From: Syntrophomonas sp. UBA4922
GTDB lineage: Bacteria; Bacillota; Syntrophomonadia; Syntrophomonadales; Syntrophomonadaceae
Length of the DNA: 10,417 nt
Reading direction: 5' to 3'
Assembly: GCA_002398825.1 (NCBI GenBank)
Contig: DHBS01000015.1
Coordinates: 15,927-26,343 of the forward strand
The notes beneath the pieces are model-generated. The model worked only from the letters and a program-made list of their open reading frames with translations, was not told the DNA's origin and ran no database searches. A program made the translations under genes and the position numbers. Shown here piece after piece: positions 1-7,499 of this stretch (the first letter of the stretch is position 1; each line of letters begins with the position of its first letter).

Positions 1-456
1 GTGGGCATATGCAACGGGTTCCAAATCCTGCTGGAAGCGGGCCTCCTGCCGGGAGCCATGCTGCGCAACCGCACCCTGCGGTTTATCTGCAAGCCGGTAC
101 ACCTTAAGGTCAAGAATACCGAAATACCTTTCACCCGCACCCTGCAGGAGCATCAAGTCCTGCGGGTGCCCATCGCTCATGGCGAGGGCAATTACTATTG
201 TGATGATAAAACGCTGAAGGAATTGGAAAATAACAGACAGATTGTTTTCACCTACTGCACCCCGGAGGGCATAGAAAACGATGCTGCAAACCCCAACGGC
301 TCCCTGGCCAATATCGCCGGGATCACCAATAAAGCCGGCAATGTACTGGGAATGATGCCTCATCCCGAACGCTGCTCGGAGAGTGTTATGGGAGGCGTTG
401 ACGGATATCCGATTTTCGCTGCCATGATCAGCTGGCTTCAGGAGGTGGGCAGATAA
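1..456 (+). CDS. purQ: Phosphoribosylformylglycinamidine synthase subunit PurQ, glutaminase (5'-truncated by window edge)
   Basis: PurQ is the class I glutamine amidotransferase subunit of FGAM synthase. It hydrolyses glutamine and passes ammonia to PurL in the cytoplasmic PurL/PurQ/PurS complex. The visible part begins at the nucleophile elbow GICNGFQ, with the catalytic Cys as codon 4 (bases 10-12). It also has the PurQ-typical AHGEGNYYCDD stretch and ends with MMPHPERC, which supplies the His and Glu of the triad (codons 121 and 123). Family members are about 225-230 residues and 151 codons are visible, so roughly 80 N-terminal residues lie upstream. The GTG at base 1 is an internal valine codon, not a start. 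The TAA stop shares one base with the purL ATG, and a GGAGGT sequence inside the end of purQ (441-446) is the purL ribosome binding site. No defect is seen in the visible part. Confidence 0.97.
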   Translation: MGICNGFQILLEAGLLPGAMLRNRTLRFICKPVHLKVKNTEIPFTRTLQEHQVLRVPIAHGEGNYYCDDKTLKELENNRQIVFTYCTPEGIENDAANPNGSLANIAGITNKAGNVLGMMPHPERCSESVMGGVDGYPIFAAMISWLQEVGR

Positions 457-2657
457 TGAAAGAACTATCTTACCGGGAAATGGGCTTGACTGATGAAGAA
501 TACCGGCAGGCTGCGGAACTCCTGGGACGCACCCCCAATTACCTGGAATTGGGCATGTTTGCGGTAATGTGGTCGGAGCACTGCGGCTATAAAAACTCCC
601 GCCCGCTCTTGAAACAGTTCCCTACACAGGGGCCGCAGGTGATACAGGGCCCGGGGGAGAATGCCGGCGTGGTCGATATCGGTGACAACCAGGCCCTGGT
701 CTTCAAAATCGAGAGCCACAACCATCCCTCGGCGATTGAGCCTTACCAGGGCGCCGCCACCGGCGTGGGCGGAATTGTGAGAGACATATTCACCATGGGA
801 GCCAGGCCTATCGCGATGCTGAATTCCCTGCGCTTTGGCCCTCTGGATGAAACCCGGGTGAAGGCCCTGTTTTCAGGGGTTGTCAAAGGCATCGGCGATT
901 ACGGCAACTGTCTGGGAATCCCAACGGTCGGAGGGGAAGTATATTTTAACGCCTCTTATCGCGGCAACCCCCTGGTCAATGCCATGTGCGTCGGCCTGGT
1001 GAGACAGGATGAGATCGCACTGGCGGTAGCCAATGAGGTGGGGAGCCCCATTATGCTGGTAGGAGCCAGAACCGGCCGTGATGGGATTCATGGCGCCACC
1101 TTCGCATCCGAGGAATTATCGGAGAGTTCCGCAGAAAAGCGCCCCTCTGTGCAGGTGGGCGACCCCTTTATGGAGAAGCTGCTCATTGAGGCCTGCCTGG
1201 AATTGATCAAAGAAGACCTGGTAGCCGGTATGCAGGATTTAGGCGCGGCCGGCCTGACCAGTTCCATAGCTGAAACCGCAAGCAAAAAAGGCCTGGGCGT
1301 GGCGGTGGATGTGCTCAAAGTGCCGCGCCGCGAACCGGGTATGACCCCCTATGAGGTTATGCTGTCAGAATCCCAGGAACGAATGCTGATCGTGCCGCGG
1401 AAGGGCAAACATAACCGTATTACGGAGATTTTTGAAAAGTGGGGCCTGGATGCGGTCGTCATCGGTGAGGTAACCGGCGACGGCTTGTTCAAGGTGTATG
1501 AAGGCCAGGAATTGAGGGGCTCGGTTCCAGTAGCAGCCCTGACCGAATCCTGCCCGGTATACACCCGCGAGGGCCAGGAACCCGTTTATTATAAAAAGAA
1601 GCAGGCCTTCAGCTGGGCTGAATTGCCTGATGAATGCGATTCCCAGACAATTCTGGCCCTCCTGGCTTCACCCAGCATTGCCAGCAAGAAGTGGGTCTAC
1701 AGCCAGTATGACCATCAGGTGATGCTGAATACGGTGGTATTGCCAGGACAAGGCGATGCAGCGGTTTTGAGAATCAAGGGCCATGACAAAGGTATCGGCC
1801 TGGTTACGGACTGCAACGGCAGGATGGTCTATCTCGACCCGTTCCGCGGGGGCGTTATGGCGGTCTGCGAGGCGGCCCGCAATTTGGCCTGTGTCGGCGC
1901 CAGACCGCTGGCCCTGACCAATTGCCTCAATTTCGGAAGCCCCGAGAATCCAAACATTTACTGGCAGATGCAGCAGGCCATTCAAGGGATGAGCCTGGCC
2001 GCCAGAACCTTGAACACCCCGGTGGTGAGCGGCAATGTGAGTCTATACAATGAGACTGAAGCCGGGGCTATTTTCCCCACCCCGGTGGTGGGCATGGTAG
2101 GTTTAATAGAGAACCTGGAAAACCGGATGGATATGGCCTTCAAGAACAGCGGCGAGATTATTGTGATCTTGGGGGGCCTGCGCACCGAACTGGGCGGATC
2201 CGAGTACCTCGCCTTGATACATGACGAGGAAAGCGGGGAGGTTCCGGCGCCGCACCTGGAAAAGGAAAAGGTCTTGATCGATCTGCTTTTAGAACTTTCC
2301 GCCCGGAAACTTCTGTCCTCCTGTCATGATGTGGCTGACGGCGGTCTGGCCGTTACTCTGGCTGAGATGGCCATTGCGGGCTCCATGGGCTTCGCAGTAA
2401 GTCCGCCTATTAACGGACAGCGTGCGGATGAAGTCATGTTTTCAGAAGCCCCGGGGCGGATCGTGGCCAGCCTGCCGGAGAGCAGCCTGGCGGAAGTGGA
2501 GGCATTGGCCCGCAGTTTCGGTATTGAACTGCACCGCCTGGGAACAACCGGAGGAGGGCTCTTGCAGTATAAGCTGGAAGGGAAAGCCGATATTTCTGTT
2601 GCCTTGGAACAAGCTGCCCATAGTTGGGGGGAAGCTATAGCATGCCACATGAGTTAA
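456..2657 (+). CDS. purL: Phosphoribosylformylglycinamidine synthase subunit PurL (small form)
   Basis: PurL is the synthetase subunit. It converts FGAR, ATP and ammonia to FGAM, step 4 of purine synthesis. The 733-residue length matches the short PurL of Firmicutes and Thermotoga, which lacks the fused PurS-like and glutaminase domains of the roughly 1,300-residue proteobacterial PurL and so needs PurQ and PurS. Visible motifs are MWSEHCGYKNSRP (residues 38-50), the SHNHPSAIEPYQGAATGVGG substrate/ATP region (about 87-106, including the conserved His pair 88/90), RDIFTMGARP (109-118), and MLSESQERM (302-310). The second PurM-like half has VVSGNVSLYNET (523-534) and CHDVADGGLAVTLAEMA (623-639). 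ATG 456 is chosen because GGAGGT lies 9 bases upstream and the N-terminus aligns with the family. The TAATG junction with purQ suggests translational coupling. The 3' end overlaps purF by 16 bases. Confidence 0.98.
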   Translation: MKELSYREMGLTDEEYRQAAELLGRTPNYLELGMFAVMWSEHCGYKNSRPLLKQFPTQGPQVIQGPGENAGVVDIGDNQALVFKIESHNHPSAIEPYQGAATGVGGIVRDIFTMGARPIAMLNSLRFGPLDETRVKALFSGVVKGIGDYGNCLGIPTVGGEVYFNASYRGNPLVNAMCVGLVRQDEIALAVANEVGSPIMLVGARTGRDGIHGATFASEELSESSAEKRPSVQVGDPFMEKLLIEACLELIKEDLVAGMQDLGAAGLTSSIAETASKKGLGVAVDVLKVPRREPGMTPYEVMLSESQERMLIVPRKGKHNRITEIFEKWGLDAVVIGEVTGDGLFKVYEGQELRGSVPVAALTESCPVYTREGQEPVYYKKKQAFSWAELPDECDSQTILALLASPSIASKKWVYSQYDHQVMLNTVVLPGQGDAAVLRIKGHDKGIGLVTDCNGRMVYLDPFRGGVMAVCEAARNLACVGARPLALTNCLNFGSPENPNIYWQMQQAIQGMSLAARTLNTPVVSGNVSLYNETEAGAIFPTPVVGMVGLIENLENRMDMAFKNSGEIIVILGGLRTELGGSEYLALIHDEESGEVPAPHLEKEKVLIDLLLELSARKLLSSCHDVADGGLAVTLAEMAIAGSMGFAVSPPINGQRADEVMFSEAPGRIVASLPESSLAEVEALARSFGIELHRLGTTGGGLLQYKLEGKADISVALEQAAHSWGEAIACHMS
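2626..2634 (+). promoter_or_regulatory. Shine-Dalgarno sequence deciding the purF start
   Basis: GGGGGGAAG lies inside the end of purL, 7 bases before ATG 2642. An in-frame TTG at 2624 would put this sequence inside the gene and leave the TTG without its own site. The ATG is therefore preferred and gives a 12-residue propeptide, close to the 11 residues of the Bacillus enzyme. Confidence 0.75.
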
Positions 2658-4057
2658 ACGATCACTTTAAAGATGAATGCGGTGTATTCGGGATCTATAT
2701 GAACAAGCCTGAAAACGATACCGATGCGGCCCGCACCGCTTTTTACGGCTTATATTCCCTGCAGCACCGCGGCCAGGAGAGCGCCGGCATAGCGGTGTCT
2801 GACGGCAGTGAGATCCATTTGCAAAAAGGCATGGGACTGGTGCCGGATGTGATCAAGGCGGAGCACATAGCGTCCTTGACGGGCCACATAGCGGTCGGCC
2901 ATGTGCGCTATTCCACCAGCGGAGCCAGCAGCATAGTGAATGCCCAGCCTATGGTTTTCCATTATCTGCAGGGCATGGTAGGCTTGACTTACAACGGCAA
3001 TCTGGTAAACGCAGCCGTTCTGCGCCGGCAGCTGGCGACTTATGGCTCGGTTTTTCAGACTACCACCGATACCGAGGTTATAGCCAACCTCCTGGCGCGT
3101 TACTCCCATGACCGCATGGAGCAGGCTTTATCCAAGTGCATGATCGATCTCAAGGGAGGCTATGCCCTGGTAATCGCCACTGACGACCGCCTGGTGGGAG
3201 CCCGGGATCCTATGGGAATCAGGCCGCTATGCCTGGGAGAACTCAATGGCAATTATATTCTGGCTTCTGAATCGGTGGCTTTCGATACCATAGGGGCTAA
3301 ACTGATACGCGACGTTAAGCCCGGAGAAATAGTGGCGATAGATCATAGCGGCCTGCACTCCATTCAGTATATGCCTTCACCGCGCAAGGCCATATGCATA
3401 TTCGAATATATTTACTTTGCCCGCCCGGACAGCACTATTGACAGTATTAATGTTTATCAGGCGCGCCGGGCTATGGGGCGCCAGCTGGCCCGAGAAAGCA
3501 ATGTGGAAGCCGACATGGTGATATCGGTTCCTGATTCCGGGACGTCAGCGGCCCTGGGTTATGCCGAAGAATCAGGGCTGCCCTTCCATGAAGGGCTTAT
3601 AAAAAACCGCTATGTGGGGCGCACTTTTATACAGCCCACTCAGAATATGAGGGAGAACAGCGTGCGCATGAAATTAAATGCGGTGGAAGAGGTGGTCAAG
3701 GGCAAACGGGTGATCATGGTCGATGATTCCATCGTGCGGGGCACCACCAGCAAGCAGATCGTGCAGATGCTTCGCGATGCCGGAGCAGCAGAAGTTCACA
3801 TGGCAGTGGCCTCACCGCCTACCCGGTATTCGTGTTTTTATGGAATAGACACTTCCCGGAGGGAAGAATTGATTGCCAGCACCATGGCAGTGCCCCAAAT
3901 CGAAGCCTTTATCGGGGCTGACAGCCTGCATTACCTGAGCATGGAAGGGATGTTCAATGCCCTGGAGGGCGGTTCGGCCAGCTTCTGCGCGGCCTGTTTT
4001 AGCGGTGCTTACCCGGTGCCCGTAAATGGGTACCATCCTGACTCTAGTTGCGGATAG
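2642..4057 (+). CDS. purF: Amidophosphoribosyltransferase PurF (Fe-S, propeptide type)
   Basis: PurF catalyses the committed step: PRPP plus glutamine gives 5-phosphoribosylamine. From ATG 2642 the protein has 471 residues, as in Bacillus subtilis (about 476). The Ntn-hydrolase glutaminase domain is residues 13 to about 235. The propeptide MPHELNDHFKDE precedes Cys13, which should become the N-terminal nucleophile after cleavage. Other glutamine-site elements are HVRYSTSG (87-94), YNGN (117-120) and TDTE (142-145). The phosphoribosyltransferase domain follows, with the PRPP loop VIMVDDSIVRGTTS (357-370). Cys252, Cys398, Cys449 and Cys452 occupy the four positions that bind the 4Fe-4S cluster in the Bacillus enzyme, so an oxygen-sensitive cluster is likely. 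Family members are feedback-inhibited by AMP/GMP nucleotides. One oddity is that the usual His of AHNGN is Tyr117. The gene overlaps purL by 16 bases and is followed by a 35-base gap to purM. Confidence 0.98.
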   Translation: MPHELNDHFKDECGVFGIYMNKPENDTDAARTAFYGLYSLQHRGQESAGIAVSDGSEIHLQKGMGLVPDVIKAEHIASLTGHIAVGHVRYSTSGASSIVNAQPMVFHYLQGMVGLTYNGNLVNAAVLRRQLATYGSVFQTTTDTEVIANLLARYSHDRMEQALSKCMIDLKGGYALVIATDDRLVGARDPMGIRPLCLGELNGNYILASESVAFDTIGAKLIRDVKPGEIVAIDHSGLHSIQYMPSPRKAICIFEYIYFARPDSTIDSINVYQARRAMGRQLARESNVEADMVISVPDSGTSAALGYAEESGLPFHEGLIKNRYVGRTFIQPTQNMRENSVRMKLNAVEEVVKGKRVIMVDDSIVRGTTSKQIVQMLRDAGAAEVHMAVASPPTRYSCFYGIDTSRREELIASTMAVPQIEAFIGADSLHYLSMEGMFNALEGGSASFCAACFSGAYPVPVNGYHPDSSCG

Positions 4058-4079
4058 ATTTTTTATTGAGATGACGATT

Positions 4080-4088
4080 GGGGGAGAA
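4080..4088 (+). promoter_or_regulatory. Shine-Dalgarno sequence deciding the purM start
   Basis: GGGGGAGAA ends 4 bases before ATG 4093. An upstream in-frame TTG at 4078 overlaps this sequence and would add five residues absent from the family, so ATG 4093 is the better start. Confidence 0.75.
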
Positions 4089-4092
4089 ATCC

Positions 4093-5130
4093 ATGGATAA
4101 ACCGGGCTGGGATTACAAGCAGGCCGGGGTGGATATTGACGCTGCCAGCACCTCGGTGGAGATGATAAAGAAATGGGTGGGAATGACCCGGCGCCCTGAA
4201 GTGATAAATGATATCGGCGCTTTTGCAGGTTTTTTTGCCCTTGATGCGGCCAAATACCGGGAACCGGTTCTGGTATCAGGCACAGACGGGGTGGGAACCA
4301 AACTAAAAATTGCTCAGATGATGGGTATACATGATACAGTAGGAATAGATCTGGTGGCAATGTGTGTCAACGACATTCTGGTACACGGAGCTGAACCTCT
4401 GTTTTTTCTGGATTATATCGGAGTTGGGAAGCTGCAACCCCAGATGATTGAAATGCTGGTCAAAGGGGTCAGTCTGGGATGCGTTCAGGCGGGCTGTGCC
4501 CTAATAGGCGGCGAGACTGCAGAAATGCCCGGTTTCTACAGCGAAGATGAATATGACCTGGCCGGTTTCGCGGTTGGGGTGGCGGACAGACATCGCTTGA
4601 TCCAGGGCAGCAGGATCGAAGACGGGGATATTCTCATCGGTTTGCCCTCATCCGGTCTTCATTCCAACGGTTTTTCCCTGGCGCGCAAAGTCCTTTTGGA
4701 GCATGCGGGTTTAAAGCTTGCCGAGCGGCCCCAGGATCTGCGGCAGACCCTGGGGGAGACCCTGTTGGCGCCTACCCGTATTTATGTGAAACCGGTTTTG
4801 GAACTGTTAAAAAAAGTGGATATACATGGCATGGCCCATATTACCGGGGGAGGGATCGTGGAAAACCTGGCGCGGGTTTTGCCTGACGGTCTGGGCGCTT
4901 CTATTAACACCAGTGCCATGGAAATACCGGCTGTATTCAGCCTGATAGCTTCTTCGGGCAGAGTGGAGAGGGATGAGATGTATCGTACCTTTAACATGGG
5001 CATCGGTTTTATTCTGGTTGTGAGTCATACCGACGCCGACCGCACCCTGGAAAGTATGCGCGAACAAGGCGAAAAGCCCCGGATCATCGGTGAGGTGAGC
5101 CGTGAAACGGGAGGGGTTCGGTTGTTATGA
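4093..5130 (+). CDS. purM: Phosphoribosylformylglycinamidine cyclo-ligase (AIR synthetase) PurM
   Basis: PurM uses ATP to close FGAM into aminoimidazole ribonucleotide (AIR), step 5 of the pathway, as a cytoplasmic dimer. From ATG 4093 it has 345 residues, the usual length (346 in Bacillus subtilis). Diagnostic stretches in order are AGVDIDA (11-17), the ATP/substrate loop VSGTDGVGTKLKIA (61-74), VAMCVNDILVHGAEPLFFLDY (88-108), IGGETAEMPGFY (138-149), LPSSGLHSNGFSLAR (184-198), HITGGGIVENLAR (249-261) and FNMGIGF (300-306). All belong to the PurM superfamily fold shared with PurL. The gene ends in ATGA, where its TGA stop overlaps the purN start by 4 bases, a standard translational-coupling junction. 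Nothing unusual is seen. Confidence 0.98.
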   Translation: MDKPGWDYKQAGVDIDAASTSVEMIKKWVGMTRRPEVINDIGAFAGFFALDAAKYREPVLVSGTDGVGTKLKIAQMMGIHDTVGIDLVAMCVNDILVHGAEPLFFLDYIGVGKLQPQMIEMLVKGVSLGCVQAGCALIGGETAEMPGFYSEDEYDLAGFAVGVADRHRLIQGSRIEDGDILIGLPSSGLHSNGFSLARKVLLEHAGLKLAERPQDLRQTLGETLLAPTRIYVKPVLELLKKVDIHGMAHITGGGIVENLARVLPDGLGASINTSAMEIPAVFSLIASSGRVERDEMYRTFNMGIGFILVVSHTDADRTLESMREQGEKPRIIGEVSRETGGVRLL

Positions 5131-5753
5131 GACGCTTGATGGAAGCCGGAAAACTGCGCCTGGGGCTTCTGGCCTCAGGGCGGGGAAGTAATTTTGACGC
5201 CATCATGGCGGCTATTATCCGCCAGGACCTAAACGCCACTATGGCTGTGGTAATCAGCGACAGCCCCGATTCGGCCGTCTTGCAGAAGGCTTCGGTCCGC
5301 AATGTACACAACTGCTGCATCAATCCGCGTCAATTCAAAGATAAAAGCGATTATGAAAGGCATCTGGTGGAACTACTGCAATCTGAAGCGGTTAACCTGG
5401 TGGTATTAGCCGGCTATATGCGTATGGTTGGCAAGGAATTTCTGAGTGCTTTTAAGAATCGGGTGGTCAATATTCATCCTGCACTGCTGCCTGCTTTTGC
5501 AGGGCTCAATGCCCAGCGTCAGGCCATAGATTACGGTGTGAAATACAGCGGCTGCACGGTGCACCTGGTCGATGAAGGCATGGATACCGGCCCGATCCTC
5601 ATGCAGGCGGTGGTGCCGGTAACCCAGGACGATGATGAAAACAGCCTGGCTACCAGGATATTAGTTGAAGAACACAAACTTTACTGGCGCTGTCTGCAGA
5701 TGATCGCCGAAGGACGGGTGTGGCTGGAGGGGCGCCGCGTTTTTATACGCTGA
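5127..5753 (+). CDS. purN: Phosphoribosylglycinamide formyltransferase PurN
   Basis: PurN transfers the formyl group of 10-formyltetrahydrofolate to GAR, giving FGAR (step 3). At 208 residues it is slightly longer than the usual 190-200, with about ten extra N-terminal residues before the first strand (LRLGLLASGRGSNF, 10-23; the Gly-rich part binds phosphate). The folate/GAR site follows with LAGYMRM (94-100), NIHPALLPAF (115-124) with catalytic Asn115 and His117, and DEGMDTGPIL (149-158) with the catalytic Asp153. The segment after the His reads AFAGLNAQ where PFPGxxA-like sequences are usual. The Pro to Ala and the Asn are mild variations. ATG 5127 is chosen for the ATGA overlap with purM and GGGAGGGG at 5109-5116. 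ATG 5139 is a possible shorter start that fits family length but lacks a site as good. It is the last gene of the tightly overlapped block. Confidence 0.96.
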   Translation: MRRLMEAGKLRLGLLASGRGSNFDAIMAAIIRQDLNATMAVVISDSPDSAVLQKASVRNVHNCCINPRQFKDKSDYERHLVELLQSEAVNLVVLAGYMRMVGKEFLSAFKNRVVNIHPALLPAFAGLNAQRQAIDYGVKYSGCTVHLVDEGMDTGPILMQAVVPVTQDDDENSLATRILVEEHKLYWRCLQMIAEGRVWLEGRRVFIR

Positions 5754-5854
5754 GCCCGGAAAAAGGCCGCAGCCTAAAAGTGGGAACATAAATTACAAAC
5801 ATGGCTACAGTATGGGGAGCGTAAAATATTGATAACCTTAAAGGGGGCTTATTG
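5754..5854 (+). other. purN-purH spacer, no terminator
   Basis: This is one of only two spacers of about 100 bases in the pur run. It holds a 4-base-pair inverted repeat (AGGC 5764-5767 / GCCT 5772-5775) followed by A residues, not a T-run, so it is not a rho-independent terminator. A seven-codon ORF (5801-5824) has no credible ribosome binding site. The 3' part is A/T-rich and ends in the purH ribosome binding site AAGGGGG. I see no convincing -35/-10 pair, and transcription probably reads through. Confidence 0.5.
5841..5847 (+). promoter_or_regulatory. Shine-Dalgarno sequence deciding the purH start
   Basis: AAGGGGG is 7 bases from GTG 5855 and only 4 from an in-frame TTG at 5852. GTG 5855 also gives MTKRALISVSDK, the typical PurH N-terminus. 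Confidence 0.7.
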
Positions 5855-7378
5855 GTGACAAAAAGGGCATTGATCAGCGTCTCTGATAAAAGCGGGTTGA
5901 TTGAATTCGCTCAGGGGCTTGAAAAACTGGGTTACGAAATTATCAGCACCGGCGGGACTTTCAAGGCTCTGCAGGATGCGGGGGTGAAGGTCGTTAAAGT
6001 GGCAGAGGTTACCGGTTTCCCGGAGATATTGGACGGGCGGGTTAAAACTCTGCATCCCAAAATACACGGCGGCATACTGGCCATGAGAAACAGCCGCCAC
6101 CTGGCCGAGCTGGAGCAGAATCAGATTACACCGATAGATATCGTAGCTGTGAATCTCTATCCGTTTAAGGCTACCATAAGCAAACCCGGAGTCACCCTGG
6201 AGGAGGCCATCGAAAACATTGATATTGGCGGCCCCAGCATGGTTCGTGCCGCTGCCAAGAATTACCGCGATGTGGTGATCGTGACCAAACCTGACCTTTA
6301 TCCGGTTGTATTGCAGCAATTGCAGAACGGCGGAGTGGATGAAGACACCCGCTTAAAGCTGGCCCTGGAGGCCTTTCAGCACACTGCCGGTTACGACGCT
6401 GTGATCAGCGCCTACCTGGCCAAGCTGGTGGGGAGCGATCTGGCCGACACCTACGTTTGTGCCGGCGAGAAGGTCTACGGGCTGCGCTATGGAGAAAATC
6501 CCCACCAACAAGCGGCTTTCTACCGGGACATGCTGCCCGGCAGCTGCGGCCTCCCCGATGCGGAACAGCTTAACGGCAAAGAATTATCCTATAATAATAT
6601 CATCGATACCCAGGCCGCCTGGGATTTGGTCAGAGAATTCCAGCAGCCGGCCTGTGTCATCATCAAACATAACAACCCATGCGGCACCGCCCTGGGCAGC
6701 AGTTTAGCCGAGGCTTATGAGCGCGCTTTTGCCGCGGATCCGGTATCGGCTTACGGGGGCATCGTTGCCTTCAACGGCCGGGTTGACCAGGAAACCGCCC
6801 AGAAGGCCGCAGCCCTCTTCATGGAGGTCATCATCGCGCCGGATTATGATCATCAGGCCCTGGAAATCTTGAAGAAAAAAACCAACCTGCGCATATTGCG
6901 TTTGGAGATAAACCCCCCTGCGTCCTGGCAGGTCAAGAGCGTGGATGGAGGCTTTATCATTCAAGAATCTGATGAGGATAATATACAGGCCAGCGACCTT
7001 AAGGTAGTGACCACGGCCCAACCCAGTCCCGAACAAATCGAGGATCTGCTTTTTGCCTGGAAGGTATGCAAGCATGTTAAATCAAATGCCATCGTTCTGG
7101 CCAAAGCAAAGCAGGCCATAGGAGTGGGGGCAGGGCAGATGAACCGTGTGGGTTCGGCTCGCATCGCCGTGGAGATGGCCGGTGACAAGGCAATAAATTC
7201 GGTCTTGGCTTCAGACGCTTTTTTCCCGTTTAAAGACACGGTAGAAATCGCGGCTGCAGGCGGAGTTAAAGCTATTATCCAACCGGGCGGATCCATCCGT
7301 GATGAAGAGAGCATTGCGGAGTGCGACAAGCACGGCATTGCCATGGTTTTTACCGGGGTCAGGCATTTTAAACACTAA
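5855..7378 (+). CDS. purH: Bifunctional AICAR transformylase / IMP cyclohydrolase PurH
   Basis: PurH catalyses the last two steps to IMP: formylation of AICAR with 10-formyltetrahydrofolate, then ring closure. From GTG 5855 it has 507 residues, within the usual 505-525. The N-terminal MGS-like cyclohydrolase domain spans about residues 1-195, with ALISVSDKSG (5-14), STGGTFKAL (31-39), EVTGFPEILDGRVKTLHPKI (51-70, then HGG 71-73) and IDIGGPSMVRAAAKN (122-136). The transformylase domain has RYGENPHQQA (211-220), ELSYNNIIDTQAAW (243-256), the catalytic Lys271-His272 in IIKHNNPCGTAL (269-280), and SAYGGIVAFN (298-307). It ends GVRHFKH, the typical C-terminus. The domains are intact and no frameshift is seen. 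AICAR also comes from histidine synthesis, which links this enzyme to the his gene at the end of the window. Confidence 0.98.
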   Translation: MTKRALISVSDKSGLIEFAQGLEKLGYEIISTGGTFKALQDAGVKVVKVAEVTGFPEILDGRVKTLHPKIHGGILAMRNSRHLAELEQNQITPIDIVAVNLYPFKATISKPGVTLEEAIENIDIGGPSMVRAAAKNYRDVVIVTKPDLYPVVLQQLQNGGVDEDTRLKLALEAFQHTAGYDAVISAYLAKLVGSDLADTYVCAGEKVYGLRYGENPHQQAAFYRDMLPGSCGLPDAEQLNGKELSYNNIIDTQAAWDLVREFQQPACVIIKHNNPCGTALGSSLAEAYERAFAADPVSAYGGIVAFNGRVDQETAQKAAALFMEVIIAPDYDHQALEILKKKTNLRILRLEINPPASWQVKSVDGGFIIQESDEDNIQASDLKVVTTAQPSPEQIEDLLFAWKVCKHVKSNAIVLAKAKQAIGVGAGQMNRVGSARIAVEMAGDKAINSVLASDAFFPFKDTVEIAAAGGVKAIIQPGGSIRDEESIAECDKHGIAMVFTGVRHFKH

Positions 7379-7499
7379 GACCTATTTACACCGCCGGATT
7401 TTATGGTATCCTATTAATCTATACCAGACAGCAAAGGGAAATACCCTGCACAGATTTATGTCAACCGATCATTTGGAATAGCTGATAAGGGGGGTACGT
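7379..7499 (+). other. purH-purD spacer with weak promoter-like and inverted-repeat signals
   Basis: The longest spacer of the window (121 bases). It contains TTTACA (7385-7390) and TATCCT (7407-7412) 16 bases apart, a weak sigma-A-like match (5/6 and 4/6). It also contains a 6-base inverted repeat TGGTAT/ATACCA (7404-7409 / 7421-7426, 11-base loop) and a smaller one AGGG/CCCT (7435-7438 / 7444-7447). None is followed by a T-run, so I do not call a terminator. AAGGGGGG (7487-7494), 5 bases from ATG 7500, is the purD ribosome binding site. An internal promoter is possible but unproven. Confidence 0.35.

Noticed and set aside
1..456. Reading the GTG at base 1 as the purQ start, giving a short PurQ.
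   Set aside because: The visible protein begins at the nucleophile elbow, so the first third of the fold must lie upstream. This is an edge effect of the window, not a truncated gene.
4058..4092. T-run after the purF stop (4059-4064) as a terminator.
   Set aside because: There is no preceding G/C-rich stem, and purM with its own ribosome binding site follows immediately.
3812..4360. Open frame of 182 codons on the minus strand across purF/purM.
   Set aside because: It lies antisense to two well-conserved pur genes, its translation has no recognisable motif, and it is explained by codon bias of the coding strand.
5492..5518. PurN segment AFAGLNAQ lacks the Pro and His seen in E. coli-type enzymes (FPGLH) just after the catalytic His.
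   Set aside because: From memory, Bacillus PurN also lacks the second His (it has an acidic residue there), and the catalytic Asn115, His117 and Asp153 are all present. This looks like tolerated family variation, not loss of function.
5764..5775. Hairpin AGGC-CGCA-GCCT after purN as a possible terminator.
   Set aside because: The stem is only 4 base pairs and is followed by AAAA instead of a T-run, so it cannot be a rho-independent terminator on the + strand.
5801..5824. Seven-codon ORF in the purN-purH spacer as a possible leader peptide.
   Set aside because: No ribosome binding site, no run of regulatory codons and no attenuator-like alternative hairpins.
5849..6319. Open frame of 156 codons on the minus strand over the start of purH.
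   Set aside because: It is antisense to the conserved cyclohydrolase domain, with no recognisable protein features and no partner gene on that strand.
7299..7481. 60-codon + strand frame running from the end of purH into the purH-purD spacer.
   Set aside because: It begins inside purH in another frame, has no ribosome binding site and low-information composition. It ends shortly before purD by chance.
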